A stretch of 64,000 bases of DNA from Acanthococcus lagerstroemiae (lineage: Eukaryota; Arthropoda; Insecta; Hemiptera; Eriococcidae). The position numbers and the translations under genes were made by a program. The DNA lies in assembly GCA_031841125.1 (NCBI GenBank), contig CM063106.1:32298001-32362000 (forward strand), given 5' to 3'. The stretch's first letter is position 1. Each line of letters starts with the position of its first letter. The notes under the pieces were generated by a model, which was not told the origin of the DNA, ran no database searches, and was given only the letters and a program-made list of their open reading frames with translations. Positions 1 through 11,229 of this stretch are shown piece by piece.

Positions 1-308
1 GAGATAAATACGGAGTAACACAACATTCAATTTTCTTCACGCTTTTGCCGGTTATACCCGCGTATTCAATTGTTTTATAATATTCAGGCACTGTCAAATA
101 ATTTTCTTCATAATCAGCAGAATTTCCAGTATTTGAAGGAGAAACTTCCCCAAAAATTACTTAAATGACCATTTCAGTGGGAAAATGACCTTAGATAATA
201 AAAGATGGGAAAATGACCGAGTATTCATCCTGGCACAGTGAAATGGGACATAATATGCATACACTCAATTTCGGCAGATGTGACCTGGCATTGTTTCTTA
301 CTTGCATA
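1..308. other. No identifiable feature
   Basis: AT-rich sequence without a convincing ORF, splice-bounded exon or RNA. It ends at a hAT-like transposon terminus beginning at 309. The short phrases 'gggaaaatgacc' recur at about 179-215 as a weak local repeat. Confidence 0.5.
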
Positions 309-935
309 CAGGGTAGCCATTTTTTAAAGAATGCTTTTCCTTGACTTTTCCCGGTTTTCCGGACTAATTTTCCAAATCGACACCTTAGAGCAAAACAGTG
401 CTACATCTACATTTTATTGAAATTGGCAGAAGAGGAAGAAGAAGTTATCAATAGCCTATCACTTTTGTGTTACGAAATCGGGACGTCATGCTTACGTAAA
501 GTTGGATATTTTGCCAGTATCAACATGCAATGTTTCACATGATAGAGCGTGAAATTTCCTTTCCAATGATACCAATAACTCATTTCTCCCCAAAATGTAG
601 ATAGCACTATTTTACTCTACGGTGTCGAAATTTTCCCCGACATTTTTTCAGCGAGTATTGTACACACCTACACAGCTTTGAGAACATTTACTATCTGATA
701 TCAAATTTGATATTCATTGAATACTATGAGAATTCATATTACTTCGACTTTTCATTTTAATGAAAACTGAACATCTACAAAACCTTCATGACATTTATTT
801 TCGAAAAATACCTAGCGTGTATTCTTTAATTCTCATTATTCTCAAAAAATTCCCTGATTTTGATCAAAATTATAGCGATGCCTAACTTTTCCAGACTGAC
901 TAAATTCTCTGATTTTTCCCAGTTTTCCAGAAGGT
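309..935. repeat. Decayed hAT-like MITE, one clear end
   Basis: Begins CAGGGTAGCCATTTTTT and continues with a TTTTCC/GGTTTTCC-rich stretch (about 335-372). At 848-935 the same TTCCCTGA/TTTTCCAG phrases return. Insect genomes carry many hAT non-autonomous elements that begin CAGGGTGGCCA and have this TTTTCC-rich subterminal composition. No matching right terminus or 8-bp duplication is visible, so the right border is approximate and the family assignment is inference. Confidence 0.35.
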
Positions 936-2600
936 ACAAAAAAAGAGATTACATACCTACATAATTATCTAGCAACTGAGTAAATCTGAAAGCGAAAGAT
1001 CTTTCTCGATCTGTGCTTCAGAAGTGTAACGGTGTCATGCAATCAAAACTGTATGATTTTCTTTTTTCGTTTTGAAATGACCGTATCATGCAAACAAAGT
1101 TGTTTGATTTTCTTTTTCATTTTGAGTGGACCTCCAATGAAGTTCAAGATTTTCTCCAACAACTGTAGGAAAAAATAATTCAATTTGAACGTTTATTGAA
1201 GTATAAGGAAACTTAGTATCCCAGAACATCGGTATTTGTTTTCAGTGTTTCTACTTTTTCCAATCCACCCATTTCACGTAGTCTACATTCATAACCTCTG
1301 CTGCAAGGGTTCTGGCTATTGTTAACTATGCCCACTGCTGTTAATATTTCAACGAAGTTAGAGAAGTGTCTTGCTAACGACATTCATCGCCTCGATTCAC
1401 TGTAAAATCTGCCAGAATAGGATCAAAAAGGGTCGGTTTCGAAAACAAAGTTACAAAGCCTTAACACAACTTTCATTTCACGATGTACCAATCTGTATAG
1501 TTTTACACAGCTTTCGGTCCCTACAAACTTAAACTCCATGGTTAATTTGGAATTCGTATTTTCTCAGCTTGAAAGGCGATATGAAAACAGGTTCTCATAA
1601 TTCAACGCGATATACTCCTAGCTCATTTCTCAGATGGAGTCGAGAAAATATTCAAATGTACTGCCTTATTGTACTCGTATATTGTAATTTGTATACACTT
1701 TGAAATGAAATTTATGAACTTCCTCTCAGGAAAAGAGCTGAGTTTACAATATTTATAAAACAGGTCCCTCCCCCCACTAGGAGGTATAAAAATTTAAGTG
1801 GACAAGCAAAGAAAGGAAAACAAAAGTTCTCGTCTCGGAAAACTCTCAAGGCGTTTTTGATCAAAAGTAAAAAAATTTTTATAGGTTTTTTTCATTTTTA
1901 TTTTTTTTTTATTTTTTATTTTTTTACTTTGGTGAGAGGAAGTGAATCCCTATACCCCTTGTTCAGACCCTAGTTGGCTATCAGGTATGTTCTTTTGAAT
2001 TTTACACAACCTCTGATGTTATGTTCTTATTTTGCAGCAGTGCAATATGTACACCTGTTTATGCACTAAAATAAATAAGTTCAACTTTGATGCATAATAT
2101 TTTGCTCGCCCAACCTCAAAACATTTTACTTTCATAATGAGGTTTTTTTGGGCAGCTGTGATAGATGACAAGCTGAAACTTTTTATGAAATACGTAAAGC
2201 AGAAAGGAGCCCAAGAAGTTGATACGATTACCGAACATACGAGTATCTCTAACTGTATGAGTACCAAAATTTTTCAAAGTGGATTTTTCAGTCTTGAATT
2301 CCATAAGAAAAAACTCATCGGACCGAATATTCCGTCTGGCTGAAAAATGGCTATCAATTATTCATTGGTTCTCGTATCAACATGGTCAATTCGAACGGAT
2401 ATAATTCAAGCATAGAAATGTCATCCGCATGAAAAGGTGAAAAATGCGAATTCAAATTAGATTTGCCAGGGTGAACTTGTTTCGTTCTCCTTTTTTCAAC
2501 AACTTTAATGCTTTTATTTGCATCGATTGATGTTACGGAGTAGAAAGTACACGATGGCCCTGTCAACCAGTAGGATCTGTACGGTTTTATTCTGCGGTAC
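936..2600. other. Non-coding, no recognised feature
   Basis: No recognisable gene. Short ORFs at 2019-2343 overlap on both strands and lack codon-like composition. 1072-1130 is a short local duplication of the 'ttttctttttc(g/a)ttttga' phrase at 1057-1076. 1866-1925 is a T-rich low-complexity tract. Confidence 0.5.
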
Positions 2601-4570
2601 AAGGTAAAGTAGGGTAAGATGACGCACATTTTGAAGAATAGTCAATATAGCTTCTTGACAAAACATCCAATGGGGCTGAAATCTTGGAGCTACAAATACT
2701 CTTCAGCGTTGCCAACCCACGAATTGAAAAAACACTTGTTTAGTTGGAGAAAAAATCACTTTTTAGTGTTTTTATAAAAATTATACGCGTATACAGTGTG
2801 ACCTATATACAGATTACGTACTAAAAGAGAAGCAATTATTGAAGAAAAAGAGTGTATTTTTGCCAATTTTGAAAAAATAGGGCATCCTTTTTTAGCGGTC
2901 TGAAATACTATTTCCCTCTAAAAAGAGTACAACCTGTTCTGCCTGTATGTACATTTTTTTTAAAATCAATCTTCAATTGAATTACTTGTCAAAAAACCAT
3001 TTTTTTTTCTTCAAATTTTATAATCTAGATAACTGATCGAGTTCTTCAAAATCATTTATTTGCGTACTTTCCCTTTCTTCTTGACAAGTTCCACATACTT
3101 TAAAATTAATGGGAGCTTTAGTGGTATCTATACTCCAGATCTTACAGACATCTTTTTCTTATCAACAATTCTGAAATAAATGATTCCAATCTACAATCTA
3201 AGGAAAGCCATCCAAGTGATAAGTAGTAAAGCCTTTAATTTGTCTCAGTTTTCTATTTATATGTACCTATATTGGTAAATATATGATATTTATTATTATT
3301 AATAATATTTATTGTGAATGTAATTTTTAATAGGATTAGGAGCACTGGGAATACTGCTGATAATGGCATAGCCAGTGCTGCCAGATAGGAAACGCTAAAC
3401 ATCTGCACCCGTTTTATCCGACTTTAAATACTCATAAAAACCAAGAAAATTGAAAAATTGAAACAGACAACTGAGAAACACACTAAAATCACCAAAACAA
3501 GAAAAAATCACCAAAAAAATCACTAGACTTTTAAAATGTGGAAAAAACACTAGACTTAATGTTATATTACAAGGGTTGGCAACGCTGACTCTGATCCTTT
3601 ATCTGCAACTTTTATTGAGATGTTTTTTGGTTTCACCCCCACCCAACAGAGGTATAATCATTTTCCCAGACCTCCTTTTTTGGCCATCTTGCCTGATTGG
3701 ATGGGTAAGATGGTTCATGGAAATTATGTATTAAATAAAATTGTAATGAAAATATGTAAATTCATACGATTTTTTTTTATTCGAGTATAAAACGTATAAA
3801 ATTTAACTTTTAAGTAAGTAGGGATTCCTTTCGGAATTTTAATAACTGGCTGGCTTTATGTATGCAGTGTTTTCCCCCACATATTTCATCGCATTTTTAG
3901 TTGCGTTTTTGTCCAAGACCCTCTCGTGGTCTTTCTGACGTAATTCAATTCCTTAATCTAAAATAATCAGCTGAGGAGTTTTCGTTGGATCATTAATGAT
4001 CGAAATGTATCATTCATTATAGTGCGGCATCTTGCACTACTCACACTTCGGCCATTTTACCCATCCTTACAAATTGCCGTACTATGTAACTTTGAGGACA
4101 AAAAAAAGTATAATCGCTCGATGTACCGGTAAAACTGATGAAATATTCTGAACGGGGAAGAAAAATACTGTACATACATCTAACACATACTAATATTGAA
4201 AATATCAAAAATTAATCACAAATTCGCAAAATTACTTGAAAACGACCGAATATTTTCAAGGACTTTTTCTTATGCAAAAATTACGAAAAAATCGTAGAAA
4301 AAGAATGAACAGGTCTGTGACTATGGGAATTTGTACACAAGGTCTGGTATCGAAGTGCTACAAATCTATGGCGTAACAGTCGAAATCGCTATGGACAACA
4401 GAAACAGAAAAGTGAATTGGCACACGACACACCCTTAAAACAGAATATTACCAAGTTCACTCACATTCCAATATGGACACTATGTCACTTTTATTGTACA
4501 GGGCTGCCAACATAGAAAACAGACAACTGCGGCATCTTACCCACCGCGTCATATTGCCTTACCTTACCTT
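2601..4570. mobile_element. TIR element, 'GGTAAGATGACGC' ends, about 2.0 kb
   Basis: The left end (2601-2625) and the reverse complement of the right end (4546-4570) match at 21 of 25 positions, both running from AAGGTAA to ATGACGC. The end motif GGGTAAGAT or its complement recurs inside at about 2612, 3703, 4028, 4057 and 4531. There is no transposase ORF, so the element is non-autonomous or dead. A 0.9-kb hAT-like element (2704-3587) sits just inside its left end. No clear target-site duplication is visible and I cannot assign a superfamily. Confidence 0.6.
2704..3587. mobile_element. hAT-like non-autonomous element, nested
   Basis: A perfect 15-bp terminal inverted repeat, CAGCGTTGCCAACCC, opens the element, and its complement closes it at 3573-3587. 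CAG...CTG ends with GTTGCCA are typical of hAT MITEs. The flanks ACTCTT and ACTCTG match at 5 of 6 positions, but a clean 8-bp duplication is absent. Internal sequence is A/T-rich with repeated CACTAGACTT/ACTTTTTAGTG phrases. It interrupts the 2601-4570 element and is therefore younger. Confidence 0.65.
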
Positions 4571-4754
4571 AGAAAAAGTAAAGACATTCCGTCTCGAATA
4601 ATCAATTGCGTGATTATGAATTAAAAAACAGGCTCTACAGATATGAGTTTGGTTTTGATTTGATCTTTAAATATTGCCAATTAAAAAATAATAAGACACA
4701 ACTGTCAGAGGATACAAGTTTTCTTAGTTTTCAAGGGGCGCTAACTCATTCAAC

Positions 4755-5390
4755 CTAGCACTGAGAGGAATACAATGTTTCCGATGGAGGTGATTCGATT
4801 CCTTTTGCAAGCGGAGCGAGTACACGAACATTTTGAAGTCTTTTTATTTACCTAAGCCGAAATTTGGGTTGGTTTCTCACTTTTTCAGTCAGATTGTTCC
4901 AACTCAAAGAATATTCCCCAATTTTTTCCCAGTTGTCCAACCTGAGAGAAGACCTCTCCCCAGTTGAGAAATATCGGGCTTTAGTCTCTGAAGAAAAGTT
5001 ATTTTCGAGAATGATCAGCTTGTTTTTCTTTGACCTCAATAGAAGAATGAAGTACATTCAGTAAGAAAGAGAAAGGAAATAGTGTCCGTGTTTTCTTGTT
5101 CCTCAGAAAAAAGCAAACAGTGTTTCACTCGATCTTTCTGCCTCCTTTGAAGAACTCGACACAATTCTCACTACACTGACAAAAGAATAGAGGAAAATTA
5201 TTCTTGTTTTCTCAACACAACTATTTCTTTCATGCTAAAATCACTTCTTTGTTTACAAATGGAAGGCGTGTTATCTTTCAGTGAGAAAGTGTTTCTTTTC
5301 TCTTCCTGGAGAACAAACGGGAACTTATTCCTCTCTGTTTTCCTCTTTTTATGACACTGGGTGAAACGTTTCTTCTTTCTCCTTCCCACA
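4755..5390. repeat. Dispersed repeat, copy 1 (second copy at 53.2 kb)
   Basis: Aligns in order with 53195-54260. Shared landmarks include GCGGAGCGAG/ATCGGAGTGAGCGC, 'attttttccca', 'ttagtctctgaagaa', 'tttgacctcaatgaaatga', 'gtgttttcttgtttctcag' and 'ggaaagcgtgt..tctt'. ORFs at 4848-5064 on the two strands are mirror images of one AT-rich stretch and are not genes. The identity is unknown. It may be part of a larger transposon whose continuation is the array at 5391. Confidence 0.6.
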
Positions 5391-5830
5391 ATTTCCGAGT
5401 TCTCTACATCGATAGTAGAATTTTTTGGGTTCCTGAATCCATTTCAAATGTTCTTTTTCCCTTACTCCACAGGAGAGCAGTCTTCAATTACTCCAGTTTT
5501 TCTGAAGTCGAAGTCCTTTACAGCGATAGTACGGGTTTCTGGGTCGCTGAATCTGTTCAAGGGTCATTTTCCCCGTCACTCTTTTCTTGAGGCTCCACAG
5601 GGGGCTAATCTTCAATTATTTCAAGTTCTTTACATTGTCAGTAGAACTTTCTGAGTCACTGAATACATTTCTGGGTTCCTTCTTCTCCACTTTTCAACCC
5701 TTTAGACTCCACAGGGGGCTACTTAGTGATTACTCCATTTTTCACATTGTGTGTATTGAAAACAAGGTTTAGTGGGTTGAATTCATTTCTGGGGTCATTT
5801 CTTTTCTCCAAACCTCTAGGTTGAGGATGG
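5391..5830. repeat. Tandem array of 114-128-bp units
   Basis: CTCCACAGG occurs at about 5465, 5593 and 5707, each followed by 'ctaatcttcaattattcc', a 'tttctg..gtc(a/g)ctgaat' phrase and 'ttcttctcc'. The units are clearly diverged. The overlapping ORFs of 79-97 aa here simply read through the array in different frames and are rejected as genes. An inverted block of the same repeat lies at 6530-6770. An 11-G tract ends the block at 5829-5839. Confidence 0.65.
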
Positions 5831-6063
5831 GGGGGGGGGAGGACTAGAATGTTATTAATTTCAAGATAACGGTACTTTAGGCAACTGAAACTATCTATGT
5901 GGAAACTCTTTTTCAAACACTTTCTTCTCAGACTCATATTACTCATCACGTTCTCTCTTGTATTTTTGAATTCACTTAAGGCCATACCTTTTAGTTATTA
6001 CTGAAGGCACATAACTAAAATCAATATCTGCAAGATTGAATTTTACTAAAAGTTAAGAAGGTA

Positions 6064-6501
6064 CAGTAAAAACTCGATTATCCGACACTCGATTAACCGA
6101 CAACTCGATTAATCGACCACAATAATTGTCAATCCGACCATTCCTCGGTCATCCGACTTAAAAAAAGTCGGTTGATTTTTTTAATCCGACTCTGGAGTTT
6201 AAAAGGATGGAAAACACTTGAAATCGTGTCTACAACAAAAAAAAAAGACGTTGCGCGTCGGCAGGGCGGTGTACTATACTGTTTTGTGTTTCACTGTATA
6301 CGAGTACAGGAGTGATTTTAAACAATAAATTATACAGTAAATTTCATCAAAAATACTAAGTTTTGTCTCATATCACTCATTTCATTAGGAAAGAGGAAGA
6401 GCAGAAAGAAAGAAAGAAAGAAGAAAACAAGAATTTTTCACACTTCGGATTATCCGAGTCACCCTTTCCCCCAACCAGATCGGATAATCGAATTTTTACT
6501 G
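6064..6501. mobile_element. pogo/Tigger-like MITE
   Basis: The left end is CAGTAAAAACTCGATTATCC and the right end, read inward, is CAGTAAAAATTCGATTATCC, a 20-bp TIR with one mismatch. CAGT...TCGATTATCCG ends are characteristic of the pogo/Tigger branch of Tc1/mariner. The subterminal region repeats 'actcgattaaccgacaactcgattaatcga'. The left flank is TA; the right flank is AA, so one side of the TA duplication has changed. There is no transposase ORF. It separates the two oppositely oriented halves of the CTCCACAGG array. An (AAAG)n run lies at 6405-6423. Confidence 0.85.
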
Positions 6502-6529
6502 AATTAAAAAGAAGTATTTTTATGCACAG

Positions 6530-6770
6530 CCCCTGATTCAAGATGCTACATGTTACACGAAGTATGAAGGGTCTCCTGTGGAGCCTCAAAGGTTGAAAAA
6601 AGAGGAGAAAGTACTCCCAAAATTGATTCAGCGACCCAAAAGAACTAGAACTCGGAAATTGAGAAAAATTGGAGTAACCGGAAATTATGCGTCTGTGAAA
6701 CCTCAGGGTTTAAGAGGGGGATACGACCCTAGAGATGAATTTAGCGATCCTTAAAATCCCCATAAAAAAA
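6530..6770. repeat. Inverted block of the CTCCACAGG array
   Basis: The reverse complement contains the same unit as 5391-5830: CCTGTGGAGCCTC at 6573-6585, then 'gattcagcgacccaaaagaac', 'gaaattgagaaaaattggagtaa' and 'agagatgaatttagcgatcc'. Together with 5391-5830 it forms a broken palindrome around the Tigger-like MITE. Confidence 0.6.
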
Positions 6771-8214
6771 CACTTTTACGCTCATATGGAAAGACTCCAG
6801 ATATGGAATCCCAAATTCTAAAAATCAATGTCAATTCCCATATAAGAACTTCTTCCCCCTTGCTACACGGGTAAACTTTTTTCGATTTTACTCAGGCTTT
6901 ATAGAAAATGCTTTTTTAACTCATGGCACTGATACAGAAGGTGCGCCCGACCGAAAACATGAAATTTTTTACTGAGAGTAATAAAAGGACCACCCTAAGC
7001 GATATGCTTGAAAGGTTTCACTTTCCTCGATACATTCGCGATTAAAAGTCTGGAAACCTCACATGGCATTCCAGATTGCTACAAATAAAAGCTGATTTGG
7101 GTTTTAGGAGTGTAACAGCATGAATTTTCTTTTTGTTGACAAAACTTGTTGAAACGAGAAAGAAATGAATAAAAATGTAGGTTGGAATTTACTGCAATCA
7201 TTACACAGAGAACTCCAATTGAAAAAGTTAAACGGAGCGAAGTAGGCCTAAGTTTATAAAAGGCTTCTGTGGAAGATTTCTGTTATTTCAAGGCGTATCA
7301 ACTTTTAAATAAATTTACCAAACTTCGCCAACAATTCTGAGAAATAAAAACTTTCAACTTGGGCAGTAAGTGAGCTGACGTGTACATAGTATGTTTTGTG
7401 GTGGTTTTGAACTACGATTGAAGAAACTTTTTCCCTCGCCGCCAATAAGCCTTAAGCAATGTCGACGTTTTGTTGTTATTTATTTTTGATTTGAGAAATA
7501 CAGAGCTCGTGTACTTTTTGTAATTGAAATTGAAAAGCGTCTTGGGTACCTACGTGCACCTGTTATTTCCCATGTTCGTGCTCGAACCATGTAGCCGCTT
7601 TTTAAAATATTGATACTTTTTCGGCTTGTTGTCGTCATTCTCTCTCCAGTTGTGGTTTTGAAAAAGGCTACCGGGGCTGCGTGAATATGCGCAGCGAAAC
7701 TATATACCTATGCATTATGTGAACGCATTGCAATACAATTCTATATTTATGATTCCATTATACCAAAAGGTCGGAAATAAGCGAAGGTATATTAAAATTA
7801 AACAAAGCATTAATTAATTCAATTTAAGGATTATTAAAAGCAGAAACCTGTCAACCCGTATTATAAAAAAAAGAGCATCGTGAACGTTAATTAAACCTAA
7901 CTGGATATACAATAAGCCCAGCGGTATTAGTAGTATTCGGGGATAGGGTGTTCGACTGTGTACTTACTAAACACAGCTGAATTCGAGGAGAGAGAAATAT
8001 TATTTTCTTCTGTATATTTAGCATCTACATGGTACCTAACTTCACATACAATGTAATACATGTAGGGAACGGTTCATGTCGGTAAATTAAGAAAATAAAT
8101 TATGTTCCATGTTCGAGAAGAATAAATACATAGTGAAGTGTATTTTGTGATATTTCGCTGTTTTGTAGTGTCTTTTAGTTTGTCAGTACACTTACGTAAC
8201 AAAAATCAGTATAA
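6771..8214. other. Non-coding, possible degenerate LTR upstream of a PBS-like site
   Basis: No ORF of interest. The segment directly precedes TGGCGCCAGAGCAGGGG at 8226-8242, which resembles a lysine-tRNA primer-binding site, so the last few hundred bases could be an LTR remnant (AATAAATACA at about 8120 could serve as a poly-A signal). No second LTR copy and no gag or pol is visible, so this remains speculative. Confidence 0.2.
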
Positions 8215-8414
8215 ATCAACAGTTGGTGGCGCCAGAGCAGGGGGAAACAGGGAGCAGTAGTACCAATTTGCTTGCCGGGTTAAACAAAGAAAATTGTAAG
8301 AATAAGAGCTCATACCAAACGGTATGCTTATATCTGGGCAAATACGCAGGACGCCCATTTTCCTTCGAACTGGAGAAAGAGAAGTGGCTTATTTTTTCAG
8401 CAAAAACTTCAGAG

Positions 8415-8483
8415 AAGAGCAACATAATTGCAATGTTTAATAAATTGAGCTAGAATTTAAGCACACAGTATATATTGTCTACC
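8415..8483. repeat. Direct repeat flanking the 8.5-kb TIR element, left copy
   Basis: GAGCAACATAATTGCAATGTT through ATTGTCTACCT is repeated as 'ctagcaacatgactgcaatgtt...attgtctacct' at 9684-9752, with about 75-80% identity by eye. The two copies bracket the TIR element 8486-9641. They are too long for a normal target duplication, so they probably belong to an older flanking repeat. Confidence 0.5.
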
Positions 8484-8485
8484 TG

Positions 8486-9641
8486 AATTGAAGATCTGAC
8501 ATAGAAAGTAGTCCAAGTGCCACAAAAATGGAAAACAATGTTTTGATTGAAACCAGCCATCCAAACTAACGCCGATGCATAGAAAGTAGTCTAAGTCATG
8601 ACAAAAATTTCCAAATTTACAGAGATAGCGTTAATATGTACTCTCCTTGTGGCACAAGAAACTAGTCTAACTCCCATTCATTAAGGAACCAAAAAAAAGA
8701 TCTCCAAAATATGTGGCAGTTTTTATAAAAAGGGGTAACTTTGTTGATCGATCAAAGTCTCAGAAAACGCAAAAAAAGAATAACAAAATCTTTTGGTCAA
8801 AAAAATCAATTTTGATTCTGGTTGATTTCTATAGAAAAAACATCGTAATAACGAAGAGACAAAATTTACGCGCACAACCGCACGAGAGAGAAGAGGGAGA
8901 GAAACAAAGGAAATTATGAAAGAGGATGAGAAAAGAATGCGAATGTCTGCGTTTGCTTCTTCGTGGTTTTCTGGAGCTCACGAATAAACCCGATGTTCTG
9001 AATTGTTACCACGCAGAAGAGCGAAAAATTACCTTTCCAACAAGCCCTCATCAAGGCTGGTAACGTGATTCCGCAGTGAGTTATGGCCGCTTGACGGAGT
9101 GGGGAAAAAAGGTGTGTCAAACTTTAAACGCGTTTTTCCCGAAAACGTGTTTTCGCGCGTTCTCGTTACACTCATCTTCAACCGCTTGTATCTTCGGAAC
9201 AAAAAACGCTACAAATCTCGCCGATAGCTCGTTGGAAAGGGCATTCATTCCTCTATTATGTACTTTCCGTAACTCAAAATTCGTCGGATCGACAAAGTTA
9301 CCCCCTTTTATAGAAACTGTTACATATGTTGTCATATCTAAATCAAAAATACCATTCTTTTTACAAATTTATCCTTATGTAATGAATAATATTCATAAGA
9401 AACATAGTATATACATAATATATAAGGTTTTTCCAATGTCTTATTATGATTAAATTTTGGTCAAAAATATGAACTTTTTCCAATTTCTTTATTTTCTAAC
9501 AATAAGTCTTTGTCTCCTCTGTTAAATAGACTACTTCAGAACAATCAACCTAATGCGAGTCAAAAAATAATCAGAATAAATGCTCTTCTGAAAGATTTGA
9601 AAAAATGGACTTAGACTACTTCTTATGTCAGGTCTTCAATT
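8486..9641. mobile_element. TIR element with iterated end motif, 'AATTGAAGAYCTGACAT' family
   Basis: The left end AATTGAAGATCTGACATAG matches the inverted right end AATTGAAGACCTGACATAA. The adjoining AAGTAGTCYAAGT motif recurs at about 8580-8598 and 8655-8672, and inverted at about 9526-9540 and 9613-9628. Inside it is a second inverted pair around GGGGTAACTTTGTTGATC (about 8732-8750) and its complement (about 9285-9305). The centre carries TTTAAACGCGTTTTTC (9123-9138), a phrase shared with other TIR elements here. ORFs up to 125 aa read through this centre and lack coding character. Confidence 0.6.
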
Positions 9642-9752
9642 TCACCGTCACAGTTGAGGCTGGTAGTAAGTAGAGAGGTACTAGCAACATGACTGCAATG
9701 TTGAGTAAACTGAGCTTGAATTCAAACACACAAAAAATTGTCTACCTACGTC

Positions 9753-10370
9753 ATTTCCGTATGTCTGTGGGTAGCATTGAAATTATGCATACGATCAGTA
9801 CAATATGTTTGGTTGTAATCTCGACTATTTTAAGCTTGAGGGACAGATTGTGATTCCTTTTGGTTCTGGTGTCAATAGCAACATTGGTACCAAAGCTGCA
9901 CTTATACTTCCTGGCTTCTCAAAATATTTCTTCCGATTCATCATTCCATTGTACTGGGACCCCTTGCTCCCCACAACTTACTCACCCATTAGTTTCATAA
10001 GCAGATAATTTGATTATCTTAAAGCGTTGTCGGATCAACATAATCAAGAATGATGTTAAATACTGAAGTACTGTACAGTCTAGTTTCTTGAGAGGTCAGA
10101 TGAATAATTCTTCCTCTTGCCAGCCGAGAGGGCCGGGAAAATATCCATCAATATGTAAATTTTAAATGCAGGGTGTTTAACGTATGGTTTAATTTTTTTT
10201 CTGATAGTAAAGTAAGATCTTCAAGTGACAAGATCTAGTTACTTTTCGTGAGAAAAGCCCCCCCCCCCCAATAAAAAGAAAGAAAGAAAAAGAAAGACAA
10301 GCTCGAACGTACTGGAATGTTGAAAGGAAAGTACCGAAAAATATTAAAATGGGGGTTTCTTGCGTTGATT
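9753..10370. other. Non-coding, nothing recognised
   Basis: No gene or element border is supported. A 12-C tract at 10258-10269 is followed by an (AAAG)-rich run. Confidence 0.5.
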
Positions 10371-10903
10371 TCGAATAACGCATCACAGTTTTAACCCGGC
10401 CTCAACCCTCAACCTGGATCCAAAATTGCAAATTTCAGACCGCAAACTGAGCAATTAAACTGGCTTGAGAGATAGAACAAATTTGCTATTAGGATTTTTT
10501 GGGACGCGGACTCCCAATATCGCATCATATTCTAGATCTGGCCTGTATGTTGGCCCGAAGAGCCGAATTTTCGACTCATTCGGTTCCCAATTGGACCCAA
10601 AATTCAAAATTTGGACTCGAAAAGAGTCAAAATAAAATTTTTATGAAAAATACTGAATAAATTATCAATTTTTGTTTTCAAGGAGGGAGCTGTTGCTTTC
10701 GAATATCGAATCAGTTCTTTATCTGGCCTTAAAATTTGGACCACAGGTTCAACATTTTCCCCATCAAACTGGCAAAACTCAAAACTGATTTTGAATTAAA
10801 TATTGAAGTATCGAAACTGATTTCTTTGAGTGGCTTATTTCGAACATCGTATCAGATTTTTAATCCGACTATGAATTGGCTTTCAAAAATCAAGCCACAT
10901 ATC
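10371..10903. repeat. Diverged ~140-180-bp satellite, block 1
   Basis: The phrase 'TTCGAATATCGCATCAGATTTTTAATCCG..' in degenerate form recurs at about 10371, 10514, 10699 and 10843, each followed by 'ggccttaaaatttgga..' and 'caaactg(a)gcaaa'. The same unit forms blocks at 13811, 17230, 25861 and 42150. No coding function is evident; the 79-aa ORF at 10736-10975 crosses the end of the array. Confidence 0.7.
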
Positions 10904-11229
10904 CATAGACGTCGCTGGGGGGATCAAAATTACCCCTCCCAAATTAAAATGCCAATATTATATTTATACTTGTAGTTATAAAAAATTTGTAAACGAATTA
11001 GTAATAGGTAGGTATGTGATACGGCAATCAGTGGTAATAAATACTTATGTACAAAAAATTTAGGAAAATATTCTGCTCCTCATAAAATATTTCAGTGAAC
11101 GCGAGTCAGTATTATCAAAAAAATTACTCCCCAGAAAATCTACGATGCCGATGAATGTAGGTCAATATTACTAAAAAAATTACCCCCACCCCATCCCACT
11201 CAAAAAAAAAATCCAGCGACACCTCCGTA
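10904..11229. mobile_element. Candidate small hAT-like MITE
   Basis: Left end CATAGACGTCGCTGG with G-rich continuation; the right end contains CCAGCGAC preceded by an A/C-rich mirror (ACCCCATCCC). The flanks CACATATC and CACATTGA share their first five bases. Internally 'gtca(g/a)tatta..aaaaaaattac(t/c)cccc' occurs twice (11105 and 11161). The borders are inferred from the imperfect duplication. Confidence 0.4.

Noticed and set aside
4848..5064. Mirror-image ORFs of 66 and 69 aa
   Set aside because: They are complementary reads of a dispersed repeat that also lies at 53.3 kb with a disrupted frame.
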